The notes: a model not told the origin generated them from the letters alone. A stretch of 64,000 nucleotides of DNA from Streptococcus timonensis (GCF_900095845.1 NZ_FMIX01000004.1:1123501-1187500); one strand, 5' to 3'. Counted from the stretch's first letter, positions 27,052-36,962 are shown. A program made the numbers and translations.

Positions 27052-27918
27052 TTATTTTACAGCCTGATGGTTAAACAAGGTATGGGTTGCTTGATGAATA
27101 TATTGGGCAGTTTCTGCATTGTTCATAGTGTAGAGATGCACACCTGCAACGTCTTGCGTTACCAAGTCCACGATTTGGTCTACGGCATAGGCAAGTCCTG
27201 CTGCTTTGAGTGACTCAGGGTCATTCTCATACTTGTCCAAGATAGCCTTAAACTTACGTGGGAGATGGATATTCTCACAAGTCTTCAAGAGACGAAGAGC
27301 TTGGTTACGGTTAAGGATTGGCATGATCCCTGCATGAATGGGAACATCAATCCCTGCCAAGGTACACTTGTCTTGGAAATCGTAGAAACGCTCATTGTCA
27401 AAGAAAAGTTGCGTTACTAGACTAGAGCATCCTGCATCCACTTTTTTCTTGAGATTTTGGATATCTGAGATTTGATTTGGCGAATCTGGATGTCCTTCAG
27501 GATAACAAGCACCAATGATATCAAAGTGTGGGGCCTGTTCCTTGATGAACTCAATCAAGTCTGTCGCATAACGGAAATCCTTCTGCGGTTCAACACCTGG
27601 AATGATATCTCCACGAAGGGCCAAAATCTTCTGTACGCCAACCTTGTCCAAATCTCTAATGGTTTCAGCAACCTTGTCCTTGGTCAAGTAAATAGCTGGC
27701 AAGTGAGCAATGGTCTTAATATTCAGGTCATTTTGAATATAGTCAGCCAAACGAACCGTCGTCTCTTTGATATTAAATTTATTATTACTTGCAGTCACAC
27801 TGATGAAGTGTGGTGCTAAATCCTGCATATTTTGGAGTGCAGAAATAATTTTATCATTGCCTACTTCTGGGTTTGGAGGGAAAACTTCAAATGAGAGGGA
27901 CGGTGTTTGACGTGACAT
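27052..27918 (-). CDS. metF: 5,10-methylenetetrahydrofolate reductase
   Basis: A 288-residue FAD-dependent reductase that makes 5-methyl-THF, the methyl donor used by MetE next door. TIM-barrel features: SFEVFPPNPEVGNDKI at the N-terminus, KILALRGDIIPGVEP for folate/FAD, and GACYPEGHPDSP. Length is typical of bacterial MetF. It follows metE by 62 bases on the same strand and shares its MET-box promoter. Confidence 0.96.
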   Translation of the reverse strand: MSRQTPSLSFEVFPPNPEVGNDKIISALQNMQDLAPHFISVTASNNKFNIKETTVRLADYIQNDLNIKTIAHLPAIYLTKDKVAETIRDLDKVGVQKILALRGDIIPGVEPQKDFRYATDLIEFIKEQAPHFDIIGACYPEGHPDSPNQISDIQNLKKKVDAGCSSLVTQLFFDNERFYDFQDKCTLAGIDVPIHAGIMPILNRNQALRLLKTCENIHLPRKFKAILDKYENDPESLKAAGLAYAVDQIVDLVTQDVAGVHLYTMNNAETAQYIHQATHTLFNHQAVK

Positions 27919-27980
27919 ATGTATGAACCTTTTCTAGTTGATTTCTTACTGATCAACCGTGTAGGGAGAATTGTCTTTTC

Positions 27981-30230
27981 TTACAATTTCTCACGCGCAG
28001 CTTTAGCAGCTTCTACAAGGCGGATCAAGCTTTCTTTAGTTTCTGGGATACCACGTGTTTTCAAACCACAGTCAGGGTTGATCCATACTTTCTTGCTTGG
28101 AACTTTCGCAAGGATGGCTTCGATGGTGTGGTCGATTTCGCCTTCATTAGGCACACGAGGAGAGTGGATATCGTAAACTCCAGGACCCACTTCTGTCTGG
28201 AAGTTTTGAGCTTTGAGTTCGTCCAAGATTTCAAGGTTTGAACGGCTAGCTTCAAATGAGATAACATCCGCATCCATGTTGTCGATAGCTTTGATGATAT
28301 CTGTGAATTCTGAGTAACACATGTGAGTGTGGATTTGAGTATCTGGCGCTACTGTTGAGTGTACCAAGCGGAATGCTGGAATAGCCCAGTCAAGGTAGTC
28401 TTCGTACCAGTCGCTACGACGGAGTGGCAATTTCTCACGAAGAGCAGCCTCGTCGATTTGGATAATCTTCACGCCTGCAGCTTCAAGGTCAAGAACTTCA
28501 TCCTTGATTGCAAGAGCGATTTGAAGAGTAGAATCCTTGATAGAGATGTCTTCACGTGGGAATGACCAGTTAAGGATGGTAACAGGTCCAGTCAACATAC
28601 CTTTAACAGGTTTGTCAGTACGGCTTTGTGCGTAGCTAGACCATTTCACAGTGATTGGGTTGAGACGAGTGACATCGCCCCAGATGATTGGTGGTTTAAC
28701 CCCACGCATACCGTATGATTGTACCCAACCATTCTTAGAGAAGAGGTAACCTGACAAGTTTTGACCGAAGTACTCAACCATGTCATTACGCTCGAATTCA
28801 CCGTGTACAAGAACGTCAAATCCAACTTCTTCTTGCCATTTAATCCATTCGTCGATTTGCTCTGCCAAGAACTTGTCATAGTCTTCTGCTGACAACTCAC
28901 CCTTACGGAAGGCCAAACGTTTAGCACGAACTTCCTTAGTTTGAGGGAATGAACCGATGGTTGTTGTTGGAAGAGCTGGAAGTTTGAAGGCATCTTCTTG
29001 GATAGCTTCACGTTCAGCAAAGGCTGGCAAACGAGTGTAATCTGCGTCAGTCAATCCAGCGATACGAGCACGAAGTTCCGCATTTTCACCAACACGTTCA
29101 GTCGCAAAGAGTTCTTTGTTAGCTGCAAGAGCCTCTGCACCTTGACCATTGCGGATAGCATCCAAGTCACGGATCTCATCCAATTTTTCAACTGCAAATG
29201 CAAAGTGGTTCAAGATAGCTGGTTCAAATTCTTCGTTGGCAGTTGTAAATGGCACATGAAGAAGTGAGCATGAGCTAGTCAAGACGATGTTTTCAGCTGG
29301 GATTTGCTCAAGAACAGCCAAGCTCTTTTCGTAGTTGTTGCGCCAGATGTTTTTACCATTGACAATACCTGCATAAAGAGTCTTGTCAGCTGGGAAGCCA
29401 CCTTTAACGAGTTCAAGAGTTTTCTTACCTTCAACGAAGTCAAGACCGATGGCATCTACTGGCAATTTCACAAGGTCAGCGTAAACGTCACGAACGTCAC
29501 CGAAGTATGTTTGAAGCAAGACTTCAAGACCTTTTTTGTCAGCCAAAAGCTTGTTGTAGAGGTTCAAGAAGAGAGCTTTTTCTTCAGCAGTCAAATCTTT
29601 AACTAGAGCAGCTTCGTCCAATTGGATACGAGTCGCACCAAGTTCAGCCAATTTTGCAAATACTTCTTGGTAAGCAGCTACAAAGCTATCTACGAAGTCT
29701 TCTGCTTTTACGCCTTCTTCAAAGTCTGACAATTGAAGGAAAGTGAATGGACCTACAAGGACTGGACGAGTGTTAAGGCCAAGTTCTTTTGCTTCTTGGA
29801 ACTCATCAAAGATTTTGTGACCTGCAAGTTTCACTTGAGTGTCTTTTTCAAATTTAGGAACGATATAGTGGTAGTTAGTGTTGAACCATTTCTTCATCGG
29901 AAGGGCACGAACATCCCCTTTTTCTCCTTGGTAACCACGTCCCAAAGCAAAGTAACGTTCAAGATCAGATAAGTCCAAGTTTTGTACTGATGCAGGAACT
30001 ACGTTGAAAAGGAAAGCAGCATCAAGGAAGTTGTCATAGTGAGAAAAGTCATTTGATGGGATTTCAGTGATGCCTTTTTCTTTGACAATGTTCCAGTGTT
30101 TAGCACGCAATTCTTTTGCTGCTGCCAATAGTTCTTCTTCTGAGATTTCTTTTCTAAAGTATTTTTCAGTTGTAAATTTTAATTCGCGGAATTCACCCAA
30201 ACGTGGGAATCCGATAATAGTAGTTGACAT
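27981..30230 (-). CDS. metE: cobalamin-independent methionine synthase
   Basis: A 749-residue MetE that transfers a methyl group from methyl-THF (triglutamate) to homocysteine, forming methionine. It has two homologous barrels. The C-terminal one has the zinc ligands His and Cys in THMCYSEF and Cys in [10 protein letters not shown], and a substrate loop in [17 protein letters not shown]. The N-terminal barrel starts [17 protein letters not shown]. Length is normal. Controlled by the MET-box at 30313 and followed by metF. Confidence 0.97.
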   Translation of the reverse strand: MSTTIIGFPRLGEFRELKFTTEKYFRKEISEEELLAAAKELRAKHWNIVKEKGITEIPSNDFSHYDNFLDAAFLFNVVPASVQNLDLSDLERYFALGRGYQGEKGDVRALPMKKWFNTNYHYIVPKFEKDTQVKLAGHKIFDEFQEAKELGLNTRPVLVGPFTFLQLSDFEEGVKAEDFVDSFVAAYQEVFAKLAELGATRIQLDEAALVKDLTAEEKALFLNLYNKLLADKKGLEVLLQTYFGDVRDVYADLVKLPVDAIGLDFVEGKKTLELVKGGFPADKTLYAGIVNGKNIWRNNYEKSLAVLEQIPAENIVLTSSCSLLHVPFTTANEEFEPAILNHFAFAVEKLDEIRDLDAIRNGQGAEALAANKELFATERVGENAELRARIAGLTDADYTRLPAFAEREAIQEDAFKLPALPTTTIGSFPQTKEVRAKRLAFRKGELSAEDYDKFLAEQIDEWIKWQEEVGFDVLVHGEFERNDMVEYFGQNLSGYLFSKNGWVQSYGMRGVKPPIIWGDVTRLNPITVKWSSYAQSRTDKPVKGMLTGPVTILNWSFPREDISIKDSTLQIALAIKDEVLDLEAAGVKIIQIDEAALREKLPLRRSDWYEDYLDWAIPAFRLVHSTVAPDTQIHTHMCYSEFTDIIKAIDNMDADVISFEASRSNLEILDELKAQNFQTEVGPGVYDIHSPRVPNEGEIDHTIEAILAKVPSKKVWINPDCGLKTRGIPETKESLIRLVEAAKAAREKL

Positions 30231-30312
30231 GTTTTGTCCTCCAAAAATTGTTGTTGAAACTATCTTAACAGAAAAGAATCTGTCTGTATAATTGTAAAAA
30301 ATTAGGCTTTGA

Positions 30313-30329
30313 TATAGTTTGAAACTATA
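30313..30329. promoter_or_regulatory. MET-box upstream of metE-metF
   Basis: A perfect palindrome TATAGTTT-G-AAACTATA, with one further A/T pair outside. It equals the streptococcal MET-box recognised by the LysR-type regulator MetR/MtaR, which activates methionine genes. It lies 83 bases upstream of the metE ATG. Confidence 0.9.
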
Positions 30330-30348
30330 TCACGATTTGAAGTAGCAA

Positions 30349-30382
30349 AAAAAGATTTGAAGAAATTCCCCCAAATCCTTTG
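30349..30382 (-). terminator. terminator of the helicase-ybgA-glycosylase group
   Basis: On the minus strand AAAGGATTTG pairs with CAAATCTTTTTT around a 12-base loop, ending in a T7 run. It lies about 90 bases after the stop at 30474. The stretch 30383-30473 shows no gene. Confidence 0.7.
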
Positions 30383-30473
30383 ATAGATATAGATTAGTAA
30401 CCTTTCCAGGTTGCTAGTTCTTCGCAAAAAAATAGTGAATTGAAAGCTACCTATGGCTTGTTATTAGAAAAGA

Positions 30474-30836
30474 CTATAGGTTGATTCCCTTGTCACGGAG
30501 ATTTGCCAGACACTCCTCATAGTAGGCATGGTCATGCTCACTATAGATAGGACTTTTCAGCTTTTCCTCTGCTAAGTCTTGATAAGGAGGGCAGGTCTTG
30601 CCGCGATAGTTCTTATCCAGCCACTCTGGATTGACATTGTAGCCACGGCTAGCCATCTCCTCCATGATCAATTGATGATAGGCATAGATATGATAGGGCG
30701 AGTGGGTAAAGACATAGTCCACCGTCGCATGCTTTCTGCCCCAGCCATTGCCACGAAGGGCGCAGCACTCTCGATGTTGCCCCAAGAGCTGAGGACGGGG
30801 AAGTTGTGAAATCAAAGCCTCATGCCAAAGTCTCAT
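30474..30836 (-). CDS. pyrimidine dimer DNA glycosylase-like protein (Pyr_excise family)
   Basis: A 120-residue protein resembling the T4 endonuclease V-related Pyr_excise family (TIGR02328-type subgroup). The opening MRLWHEALISQLPRPQLLGQHRECCALRGNGWGRKH is the family signature. It includes Arg and Glu residues at positions used by endonuclease V for DNA-glycosylase/lyase chemistry. The activity of this short subgroup is not proven. Its start overlaps the end of the YbgA-like gene by 17 bases, so the two are translated together. The combination suggests UV-damage repair. Confidence 0.75.
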   Translation of the reverse strand: MRLWHEALISQLPRPQLLGQHRECCALRGNGWGRKHATVDYVFTHSPYHIYAYHQLIMEEMASRGYNVNPEWLDKNYRGKTCPPYQDLAEEKLKSPIYSEHDHAYYEECLANLRDKGINL

Positions 30837-31224
30837 GGGAGTCTCCTTTCAGCAAGGTAGAATGTTGCAGATATGCATTTGGGTATCGTTCAAGCAAATC
30901 TCTCGTCTGAGCAATCAAGTCCTCCTTGGAAGCTTGACCAAAGCGATAGCGATCCAGCAAGAGCATATAGTCCTTGCGCTCGTCAAGGCTGGCTTGTTTT
31001 TTAAAATAGCCCCAAATATGCTGAAAAGCGTTGCAAACCTGACCCCTGTGTTCTGGAATCTGGCAGGCACGATCAATCATCTCCTGAACCTGACTCACAT
31101 CCACCTCTTCATTCTTGAGATACTGACGAATCTCATTGTAAATATTGCTAGAATGACTCAAAACGAGGTATTTGTTTCTCGCCCAGAGTTGCTGACAAAG
31201 GGCACGTTGGTTGTTGTTATTCAT
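30820..31224 (-). CDS. YbgA-like DUF1722 protein
   Basis: A 134-residue protein with the DUF1722 signature (WARNKYLVLSHSSNIYNEIRQ, then a charged helical body). In other bacteria DUF1722 is encoded beside photolyase (ybgA-phr in E. coli) or fused to DUF523. Function is unknown but repeatedly linked to DNA repair. The start is taken as MNNNNQRAL (31224) because the ATG 9 bases upstream overlaps the -10 box TATAAT. No ribosome site precedes either, so the mRNA may be leaderless. Confidence 0.75.
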   Translation of the reverse strand: MNNNNQRALCQQLWARNKYLVLSHSSNIYNEIRQYLKNEEVDVSQVQEMIDRACQIPEHRGQVCNAFQHIWGYFKKQASLDERKDYMLLLDRYRFGQASKEDLIAQTRDLLERYPNAYLQHSTLLKGDSHETLA

Positions 31225-31231
31225 ATGTAAC

Positions 31232-31240
31232 ATTATACCA
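31232..31240 (-). promoter_or_regulatory. extended -10 promoter seven bases from the ybgA-like ATG
   Basis: TG-G-TATAAT on the minus strand, with the -10 at 31237-31232. The ATG at 31224 follows after only seven bases, so the expected transcription start coincides with the A of the start codon. Confidence 0.6.
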
Positions 31241-31264
31241 TGATTGAGGCAAAAAATACCTTTT

Positions 31265-33910
31265 CTATTTCAAAGCACTTTTGACCTTCTTCTTAGTGAT
31301 GATGCGGTCGTGTTTGTTGGCTAGGGATTTGAGTCTGGCTTCGAGCAGGATTTTTCGGCCTGCTTCGTTGCGGGTGTAGACGAGTTGGTAGTTGCCTATG
31401 TGTGGTGCGACGGCATTTTGGAAGAACTGGGCATCTTCCTTGCGTTTTTCAAAGAGGCTTGGGACTACGAAATACTTGGATTGGCCGGCTGGTGCTTTTT
31501 GAGCGACTAAGAGGTAGCGTTGATTGTCCACAGGGGCAAAGAATTCTCCTATAACCTTCGAAAAGAGCTCCTTGTCTCGCATACTGCCACCTTTTAGATA
31601 GGCAAAGACGTTAAAGCTGTCCTTGTCCTCATCGACCTGCACGCGCGACTGATCATCAGACAAATGCCCTGCAGTCACCATGACCTTGCGAATAGCTTCA
31701 CCGATCTGGCGCAAGCGTTTATAAGGACTCTTGTAGCTGTAATAGCGAAAGGCTGTGATGGCTAGGAAGAGGACACAAAGAGCTGTCAACCATGGCAAGG
31801 CAAAGAAGGTTAGTCGAACGACATAAGCTAGGAGACTAATGGCAAATACCATCAGAGCGTAGCGAAGCCACTTTTCAGCATCCGCTAGGGCAAGCAGAGG
31901 GATTCGTTTGCTGTCAGTCGCAACTTCATTGACAATCTCAATCTTGTCAGCAACAATGAGAGATTCCTGCCATTTTTTACGAAGAGAGGCGCGATCCTTG
32001 GATAGTTCCATGATCTTCTCGTTATAGTCTTCGAGTTTCTTTTTCTTAAATGGGAACTCAGGAAAGTTTAAGCGGTACAAACCTGTTTCAATGGTATCTT
32101 CCTTATAGGACAAGCCAAGGAAATGGTCCATACGACGGGCAAGGGTTTGTAAGTCCTGATATGGATTGAGGTCTAGTTCTTCTTGGTCCTCCTTAGAAAA
32201 GGCTGGATTTTTGTAAGGTTTGATGGCTACTAGGTGCCAGATGTTGCTGGTCTTATCTGGATGTCCTGGCCAGATACGGATGGCACGACCCCGCATCTGA
32301 TTACTAAGCATAAAGCTTCCGACAAAACTTCCGAGGATGAGAGAGTTGACGCAAGGCGCATCCCATCCTTCTCCCAAGAGAGACTTGGTTCCGACCAAGA
32401 CCTGGATAGAACCACGTTGGAAGAGCTCGGTCACTGCTGCGACCATCCCCTTAAAGCTGGATGGAAATCCTACTTGGAGATAGGACTCTTGGTCGAGTTT
32501 TCCAATGGCAGAGAAGCTTAAGCTAGTGTTTGGAATGAGTGCTTCGAGTTCTGCCTTGACACTGGCAGGTATGATCACGACACTACCAGAAAGGACTGCT
32601 ATTGGGACAGACAAGCCTTGCTTTTGTGCACTTCTGCGAATGGTTTCAAAGTAAGGGAGGACACCTAATTGCGTGATTGGTGCTTGGTCATCTCCCAGAT
32701 AAGTGGCAAAGTCCTTACGGATATAGTCCGCCAAGACTAACTGTCTCAAGTCCTTTCCTAGACTGGCATACTCGGTTTCAAAGATAGATGCAATCCCAGC
32801 TAGTTTTCCTAGAGATTGGTTGAGGATTTGGTCATTGGCCTTGGATTTGACCAAGAAAACCTGACGTTTTTCAATCAGCCCTCTTGATTTCAGTTCTGCT
32901 TCTATCTTTTTCTTTGTCTCCTGCGGATCCTCATACCAGTCAGGAGTCTGATAGAGGAGGCCTTGCAAGAGAACTTCTAACCAATAGTAATTAAGGGAAG
33001 GCAAGCCTTCAGCACCTAATAAATCTCGTAGATACTTGGGGATTTCCAGCTTTTGAGCCTGTAGATAAATGAGGAGTGCTGAGAGATATTTGGGATCTTC
33101 AAGGAGCATATCTGCAGAAATTTCCCCTTTGAGAACCTTGGAACTCTTAATCAACTCTTGGAAGTAAGGATCAACGACTAGTTGGCTGACATACTGCCAC
33201 TTGGTGTCTTCAAACTCTTCCAAGCGCTTGTCCTCTTCCTTAGTCGGAAAACAGATATAGACAAAGTCCTGATGAGGGCAAAAAGTGTCTTCCTTGACCA
33301 GTTCTGGCACTGTGATTTCTTGGTCAATCTCGCCACACATCTGGAGATAGCGATCCCAGAGTTCTGGTTCACTGTCATAAGGCGGTGTCGCAGTGAGAGA
33401 GATGACTTGCAGTTGCTGGTAGTTTTTACGGAAGTCTTCTAAGCTTTTCCACCATTCATTTCTCAAGTGATGGCATTCGTCCAGACAGAGGGTTTCGACA
33501 CCCCTTTCTTTGAGTCTGGCAAGCAGGTCAAAGCCTACAAAATCCTCAACCACGCCGTTATCTTCTTGAGATTGCATCTGTTGCATAGCACTGTGAAAGG
33601 CTTGGTAGGTGGCAATGGTGATTTGCTTCATGTCCTTAAGATTTTGAGACACGAGGCTTGTGACCTGGTTCTCATCCTCTAAAAAGGCCTGTCGAATCCT
33701 ATCCACCCATTGTTCCCGGATGGTCACTGTCGGTACTAAAACGAGAGCAGGCTTATCAAAGCGAGCAATCAATTCGATTCCAATAGTTGTTTTCCCTGAA
33801 CCTGGCGCTGCCACCAAGTGGACATGACCATCTGCTTGGTATTCTTGGAAGTTGTCCAATACCTGTTTTTGGTAGTTGCGCCAAGTACCATTAAACTTTA
33901 ATCCTAACAT
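31265..33910 (-). CDS. superfamily 2 DEAD/DEAH-type helicase with two membrane helices
   Basis: An 881-residue protein. Helicase motifs: I APGSGKTT, Ia LVLVPTVTIREQWVDRI, II LDECHH (DEAH-like variant), III SLTATPP, then a RecA-2 domain with LVGTKSLLGEGWDAPCVNSLI (motif V) and QMRGRAIRIWP (motif VI). At about residues 680-722 there are two hydrophobic helices (ALMVFAISLLAYVV; LTALCVLFLAITAF), then a 160-residue soluble tail. Membrane segments in such a helicase are unusual. The start MLGLKFNG has a GAGGAAAATC ribosome site. It lies upstream of the YbgA-like and glycosylase-like genes (41 bases), suggesting shared DNA processing. Confidence 0.88.
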   Translation of the reverse strand: MLGLKFNGTWRNYQKQVLDNFQEYQADGHVHLVAAPGSGKTTIGIELIARFDKPALVLVPTVTIREQWVDRIRQAFLEDENQVTSLVSQNLKDMKQITIATYQAFHSAMQQMQSQEDNGVVEDFVGFDLLARLKERGVETLCLDECHHLRNEWWKSLEDFRKNYQQLQVISLTATPPYDSEPELWDRYLQMCGEIDQEITVPELVKEDTFCPHQDFVYICFPTKEEDKRLEEFEDTKWQYVSQLVVDPYFQELIKSSKVLKGEISADMLLEDPKYLSALLIYLQAQKLEIPKYLRDLLGAEGLPSLNYYWLEVLLQGLLYQTPDWYEDPQETKKKIEAELKSRGLIEKRQVFLVKSKANDQILNQSLGKLAGIASIFETEYASLGKDLRQLVLADYIRKDFATYLGDDQAPITQLGVLPYFETIRRSAQKQGLSVPIAVLSGSVVIIPASVKAELEALIPNTSLSFSAIGKLDQESYLQVGFPSSFKGMVAAVTELFQRGSIQVLVGTKSLLGEGWDAPCVNSLILGSFVGSFMLSNQMRGRAIRIWPGHPDKTSNIWHLVAIKPYKNPAFSKEDQEELDLNPYQDLQTLARRMDHFLGLSYKEDTIETGLYRLNFPEFPFKKKKLEDYNEKIMELSKDRASLRKKWQESLIVADKIEIVNEVATDSKRIPLLALADAEKWLRYALMVFAISLLAYVVRLTFFALPWLTALCVLFLAITAFRYYSYKSPYKRLRQIGEAIRKVMVTAGHLSDDQSRVQVDEDKDSFNVFAYLKGGSMRDKELFSKVIGEFFAPVDNQRYLLVAQKAPAGQSKYFVVPSLFEKRKEDAQFFQNAVAPHIGNYQLVYTRNEAGRKILLEARLKSLANKHDRIITKKKVKSALK

Positions 33911-34009
33911 GATTTTCCTCATTCTAAGCTGTCATTTTCTTATTCCCATTTTACCATACTTGAGGCGAAGTCACACGAAGTATCCCATCTAGTCTTTCTC
34001 CTCAAAATA

Positions 34010-34018
34010 TGGTATAGT
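34010..34018 (+). promoter_or_regulatory. extended -10 promoter of the TVP38 gene
   Basis: TG-G-TATAGT, 28 bases before the ATG at 34047. A second TATACT at 34024 lies closer, but an initiation point there would remove most of the leader. Confidence 0.55.
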
Positions 34019-34046
34019 AGATTTATACTATTTAAGAGGAGTCTAC

Positions 34047-34673
34047 ATGTCATCCGATAAACAAATGAAGGCTATTTCTCCCCTTCTGCAGCAAGTCATC
34101 CATTTTTCATCCATAGTGGGTGGAGTTGGTACGATTATCTTTTGTATTTGGGCCTATCAGGCGGGGATCTTACAATCAAAAGAAACCCTCTCTGAATTTA
34201 TCCAACAGGCAGGTGTCTGGGGGCCTCCACTCTTTATCTTTTTACAGATTTTACAGACAGTTGTTCCCATTATCCCAGGTGCTCTGACATCCGTTGCGGG
34301 TGTTTTCATCTATGGGCATATCGTGGGTACTATCTATAACTACATTGGTATCGTCATTGGTTGTGCTATTATCTTTTACCTAGTAAGGCTCTATGGTGCG
34401 CCTTTTGTCCAATCAGTCGTCAGCAAACGAACCTATGACAAGTATATCGGTTGGTTAGATAAGGGCAATCGCTTTGACCGTTTCTTTATCTTTATGATGA
34501 TTTGGCCAGTTAGTCCTGCAGATTTTCTCTGTATGCTGGCTGCCCTGACCAAGATGAGCTTCAAACGCTATATGACTATCATCATCTTGACAAAGCCTTT
34601 TACCTTAGTTGTTTATACCTATGGTTTGACCTATATCATCGATATTTTTTGGCAGATGCTGTCTAATAAATAA
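34047..34673 (+). CDS. TVP38/TMEM64 (DedA-like, VTT domain) membrane protein
   Basis: A 208-residue integral membrane protein with five or six hydrophobic segments. The VTT/SNARE-assoc core is clear: PIIPGALTSVAGVFIYGHIVGTIYNYIGIVIG, then GWLDKGNRFDRFFIFMMIWPVSPADFLCMLAA. Members of this superfamily are implicated in lipid scrambling, but the role of this branch in streptococci is not known to me. AAGAGGAG ribosome site. Monocistronic, converging on an MFS gene. Confidence 0.88.
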   Translation: MSSDKQMKAISPLLQQVIHFSSIVGGVGTIIFCIWAYQAGILQSKETLSEFIQQAGVWGPPLFIFLQILQTVVPIIPGALTSVAGVFIYGHIVGTIYNYIGIVIGCAIIFYLVRLYGAPFVQSVVSKRTYDKYIGWLDKGNRFDRFFIFMMIWPVSPADFLCMLAALTKMSFKRYMTIIILTKPFTLVVYTYGLTYIIDIFWQMLSNK

Positions 34674-34707
34674 AAAAACTCAAGGAACTTACATCCTTGA
34701 GTTTTTT
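34671..34707. terminator. bidirectional terminator between TVP38 and MFS genes
   Basis: Stem AAAAAACTCAAGGA / TCCTTGAGTTTTTT with a short loop, lying between stop codons at 34673 and 34709 and overlapping the first. Confidence 0.9.
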
Positions 34708-34708
34708 G

Positions 34709-35863
34709 TTAAACTTCTTTTTTCAATAAAATAGAAACAATGACTGATGTTGCAATCATCCATGCTCCTAGGATAATAAAGGTCATCCGACCATCCATAG
34801 TCACCAAGCCAATCCCTGAAAGAACAAAGGGTGTTAATGATGCTCCAAAAGAACATCCCAAAACAGCAAATGAAGTTGCTTTATTGAGGAGTTTTGCAGG
34901 AATTCGCTCAGATATCAACTGAAAGACTGTCGTCAGAGCGATGCTATAGGCAAATCCTCCCAGGGTAGAACCTGCAACCACCACCCAGAGTGATGAGGAA
35001 AGAGCAATGATGATTTGCCCTATCCCAAAAGTGACACCAGCGACCAATAGAAGTCTTTCCTTGAAGGTCGAGATCAGGAAAGAAAAGCTGATTCCAGCTA
35101 GAATCCCAATCAACTGCATGGCACTAAGTACCAAACTGGACAACTGAGCATCTCCAAACCCTGCCTCAATCATAAGACTAGGGATGCGGAAGGTAATGGC
35201 CGTATTGGTACATACAATCACTGCGGCTGCAATAGCAAGGAAGAAAATGAGCTTTTTCATAGAAGCAGTCAATCTTACTGCTTCTTCTGTCTGATGCTTG
35301 GACTCATGAATTTCTTCCTTGTTGTAAGGGACAAAGAGAAGAAAGAGCACCAAGACTACCAAGCCTGCGGCATAGGCCAAGAAACTAGCTGTCCAGCCAT
35401 ATGCTAAGAGTTGACCAACTGCTAAGGTTAAGATGGATGCTCCTACGACTTCTGCAGACCCACGAAAACCAAGCATTTGGATACGAGTTTTCCCGTGATA
35501 GCGTTCACTGATAATTGAAATAGCCTTGGCATTGAGCATCCCTACACCGATCCCAAAAAGTAGGCGAGTCGCAAAGACAAAATAGTAACCCTGATACCAG
35601 AAAGGTGCAGTCCCGCTAATCGATAAAATTAAGAGACCAAGGGTCAATTGGAGACGTTCAGGAAAGATTCGCTCCAAAACTCCATTCAGCAAAAGCATAG
35701 CCATAATCCCGAAGGAAGGTAAGCTAACTAAGAGCTCAACTTGACCTGTCGAATAGTCCTGATAATAGTCAAACATAGCTGGCAGAGCACTTGAGATTGA
35801 AAACGATGTGATCAATACTAGTGACAGGGAGAGTATACTCAGCTTTTCCAAAAATTGTTTCAT
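34709..35863 (-). CDS. MFS transporter (12-TM efflux or uptake, substrate unknown)
   Basis: A 384-residue major facilitator protein. Two blocks of six hydrophobic helices are separated by a charged central loop (VPYNKEEIHESKHQTEEAV, about residues 183-205). The loop after TM2 is a degenerate motif A (LNGVLERIFPERLQL). TM4-5 carries RLLFGIGVGMLNAKAISIISERYHGKTR. No substrate can be assigned. It is monocistronic. Upstream, 35864-36035 holds no gene and separates it from ftsX. Confidence 0.85.
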   Translation of the reverse strand: MKQFLEKLSILSLSLVLITSFSISSALPAMFDYYQDYSTGQVELLVSLPSFGIMAMLLLNGVLERIFPERLQLTLGLLILSISGTAPFWYQGYYFVFATRLLFGIGVGMLNAKAISIISERYHGKTRIQMLGFRGSAEVVGASILTLAVGQLLAYGWTASFLAYAAGLVVLVLFLLFVPYNKEEIHESKHQTEEAVRLTASMKKLIFFLAIAAAVIVCTNTAITFRIPSLMIEAGFGDAQLSSLVLSAMQLIGILAGISFSFLISTFKERLLLVAGVTFGIGQIIIALSSSLWVVVAGSTLGGFAYSIALTTVFQLISERIPAKLLNKATSFAVLGCSFGASLTPFVLSGIGLVTMDGRMTFIILGAWMIATSVIVSILLKKEV

Positions 35864-36035
35864 CTTATCCTCATTTTTCTTGATTTAGCCTAAAAGGTAC
35901 TTTCCTATCATACACTGTTTCCCCAAAATTGGCAAGCGACTAACTATAGAGATAAAAAGAAAAAGCAGGGCAATCAGACTAAGCTAAGCCTCGAGTGCAT
36001 CCCACTTTTTGGTATTTTTTAAAATTAAATTTGCC

Positions 36036-36962
36036 TTAGATTTTCAAGAATCGGCGCATTGAAATCCCTGATCCAAGTGATCCGATACAAATACCGATAA
36101 CAAACAAAAGACCGATCATAACTGGATTAAAGATGTCGGGTGTAATCAATGATAGGTTTTGACCAACCAATGACGGGTTAACAGATTGGAAGACTTTATT
36201 ATAGATAAAGTAAACCAAAATTGATGGAAGAGCTGCTCCCAACAATCCGATAAAGGCACCTTCCAGCAAGAACGGGCCACGGATGTAGCTATTTTTAGCA
36301 CCAACCAATCGCATAATCTGAATTTCACGGCTACGTGAAATGATAGTGATACGGATGGTATTTGAAATCAAGAAGACTGCGATAAAGATTAAGAGTCCTG
36401 CAATAACCAAGCCCCAAACACGTATAAATGAAGCCAACTTGAAGAGACGTTCTGTATTGGCACCACCGTCTTGGACCTCAGAAACACCTTCAATCTTTTT
36501 AGCATCTTCAGCTACTTTCTTAACATCACTTGGTGAATTGGTATCTACGATATAGGCATCGTGAAGGGGATTGGCATCTCCTTCAAAGACTTTCCACTCT
36601 TCACCCATGGTTTCAGTCAACTTGTCATACTGTTCTTCCTTACTTGAGAAAGTGACATTCTTAACTGCTGACATAGACTTGAGGGCGTTATAGACCTTGT
36701 GGTAGTTATTATTGGTAACTGTTTGGCCTTCTTTTACAATAGTTTCACTATTATCCTCAACATCCTTACGGATATACACCATTACACGGACGTTGTTTTC
36801 AATATCAGTTGCTAATTTTGCAGTGTTAAAGATAACTGAAGCAAAGATTGCAACCAAGGTCAAGGTGATCATTACTGAACTAATGGCAGCAATGGTCATC
36901 CACCCATTACGCTTTAAACTCTTTAAAGACTCAAATAGGTGACGGAAAAATCTACTAATCAT
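36036..36962 (-). CDS. ftsX: cell division protein FtsX
   Basis: A 308-residue membrane protein that with FtsE controls peptidoglycan hydrolases at the septum (PcsB in streptococci). It has an N-terminal cytoplasmic tail and TM1 (about 20-45), a large extracellular loop (about 46-180), then three C-terminal helices with the FtsX domain (VFLISNTIRITIISRSREIQIMRLVGA). The start MISRFFRHLFESLK gives the usual length, whereas the frame runs 57 bases further upstream inside ftsE. It overlaps ftsE by 8 bases. Confidence 0.95.
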   Translation of the reverse strand: MISRFFRHLFESLKSLKRNGWMTIAAISSVMITLTLVAIFASVIFNTAKLATDIENNVRVMVYIRKDVEDNSETIVKEGQTVTNNNYHKVYNALKSMSAVKNVTFSSKEEQYDKLTETMGEEWKVFEGDANPLHDAYIVDTNSPSDVKKVAEDAKKIEGVSEVQDGGANTERLFKLASFIRVWGLVIAGLLIFIAVFLISNTIRITIISRSREIQIMRLVGAKNSYIRGPFLLEGAFIGLLGAALPSILVYFIYNKVFQSVNPSLVGQNLSLITPDIFNPVMIGLLFVIGICIGSLGSGISMRRFLKI

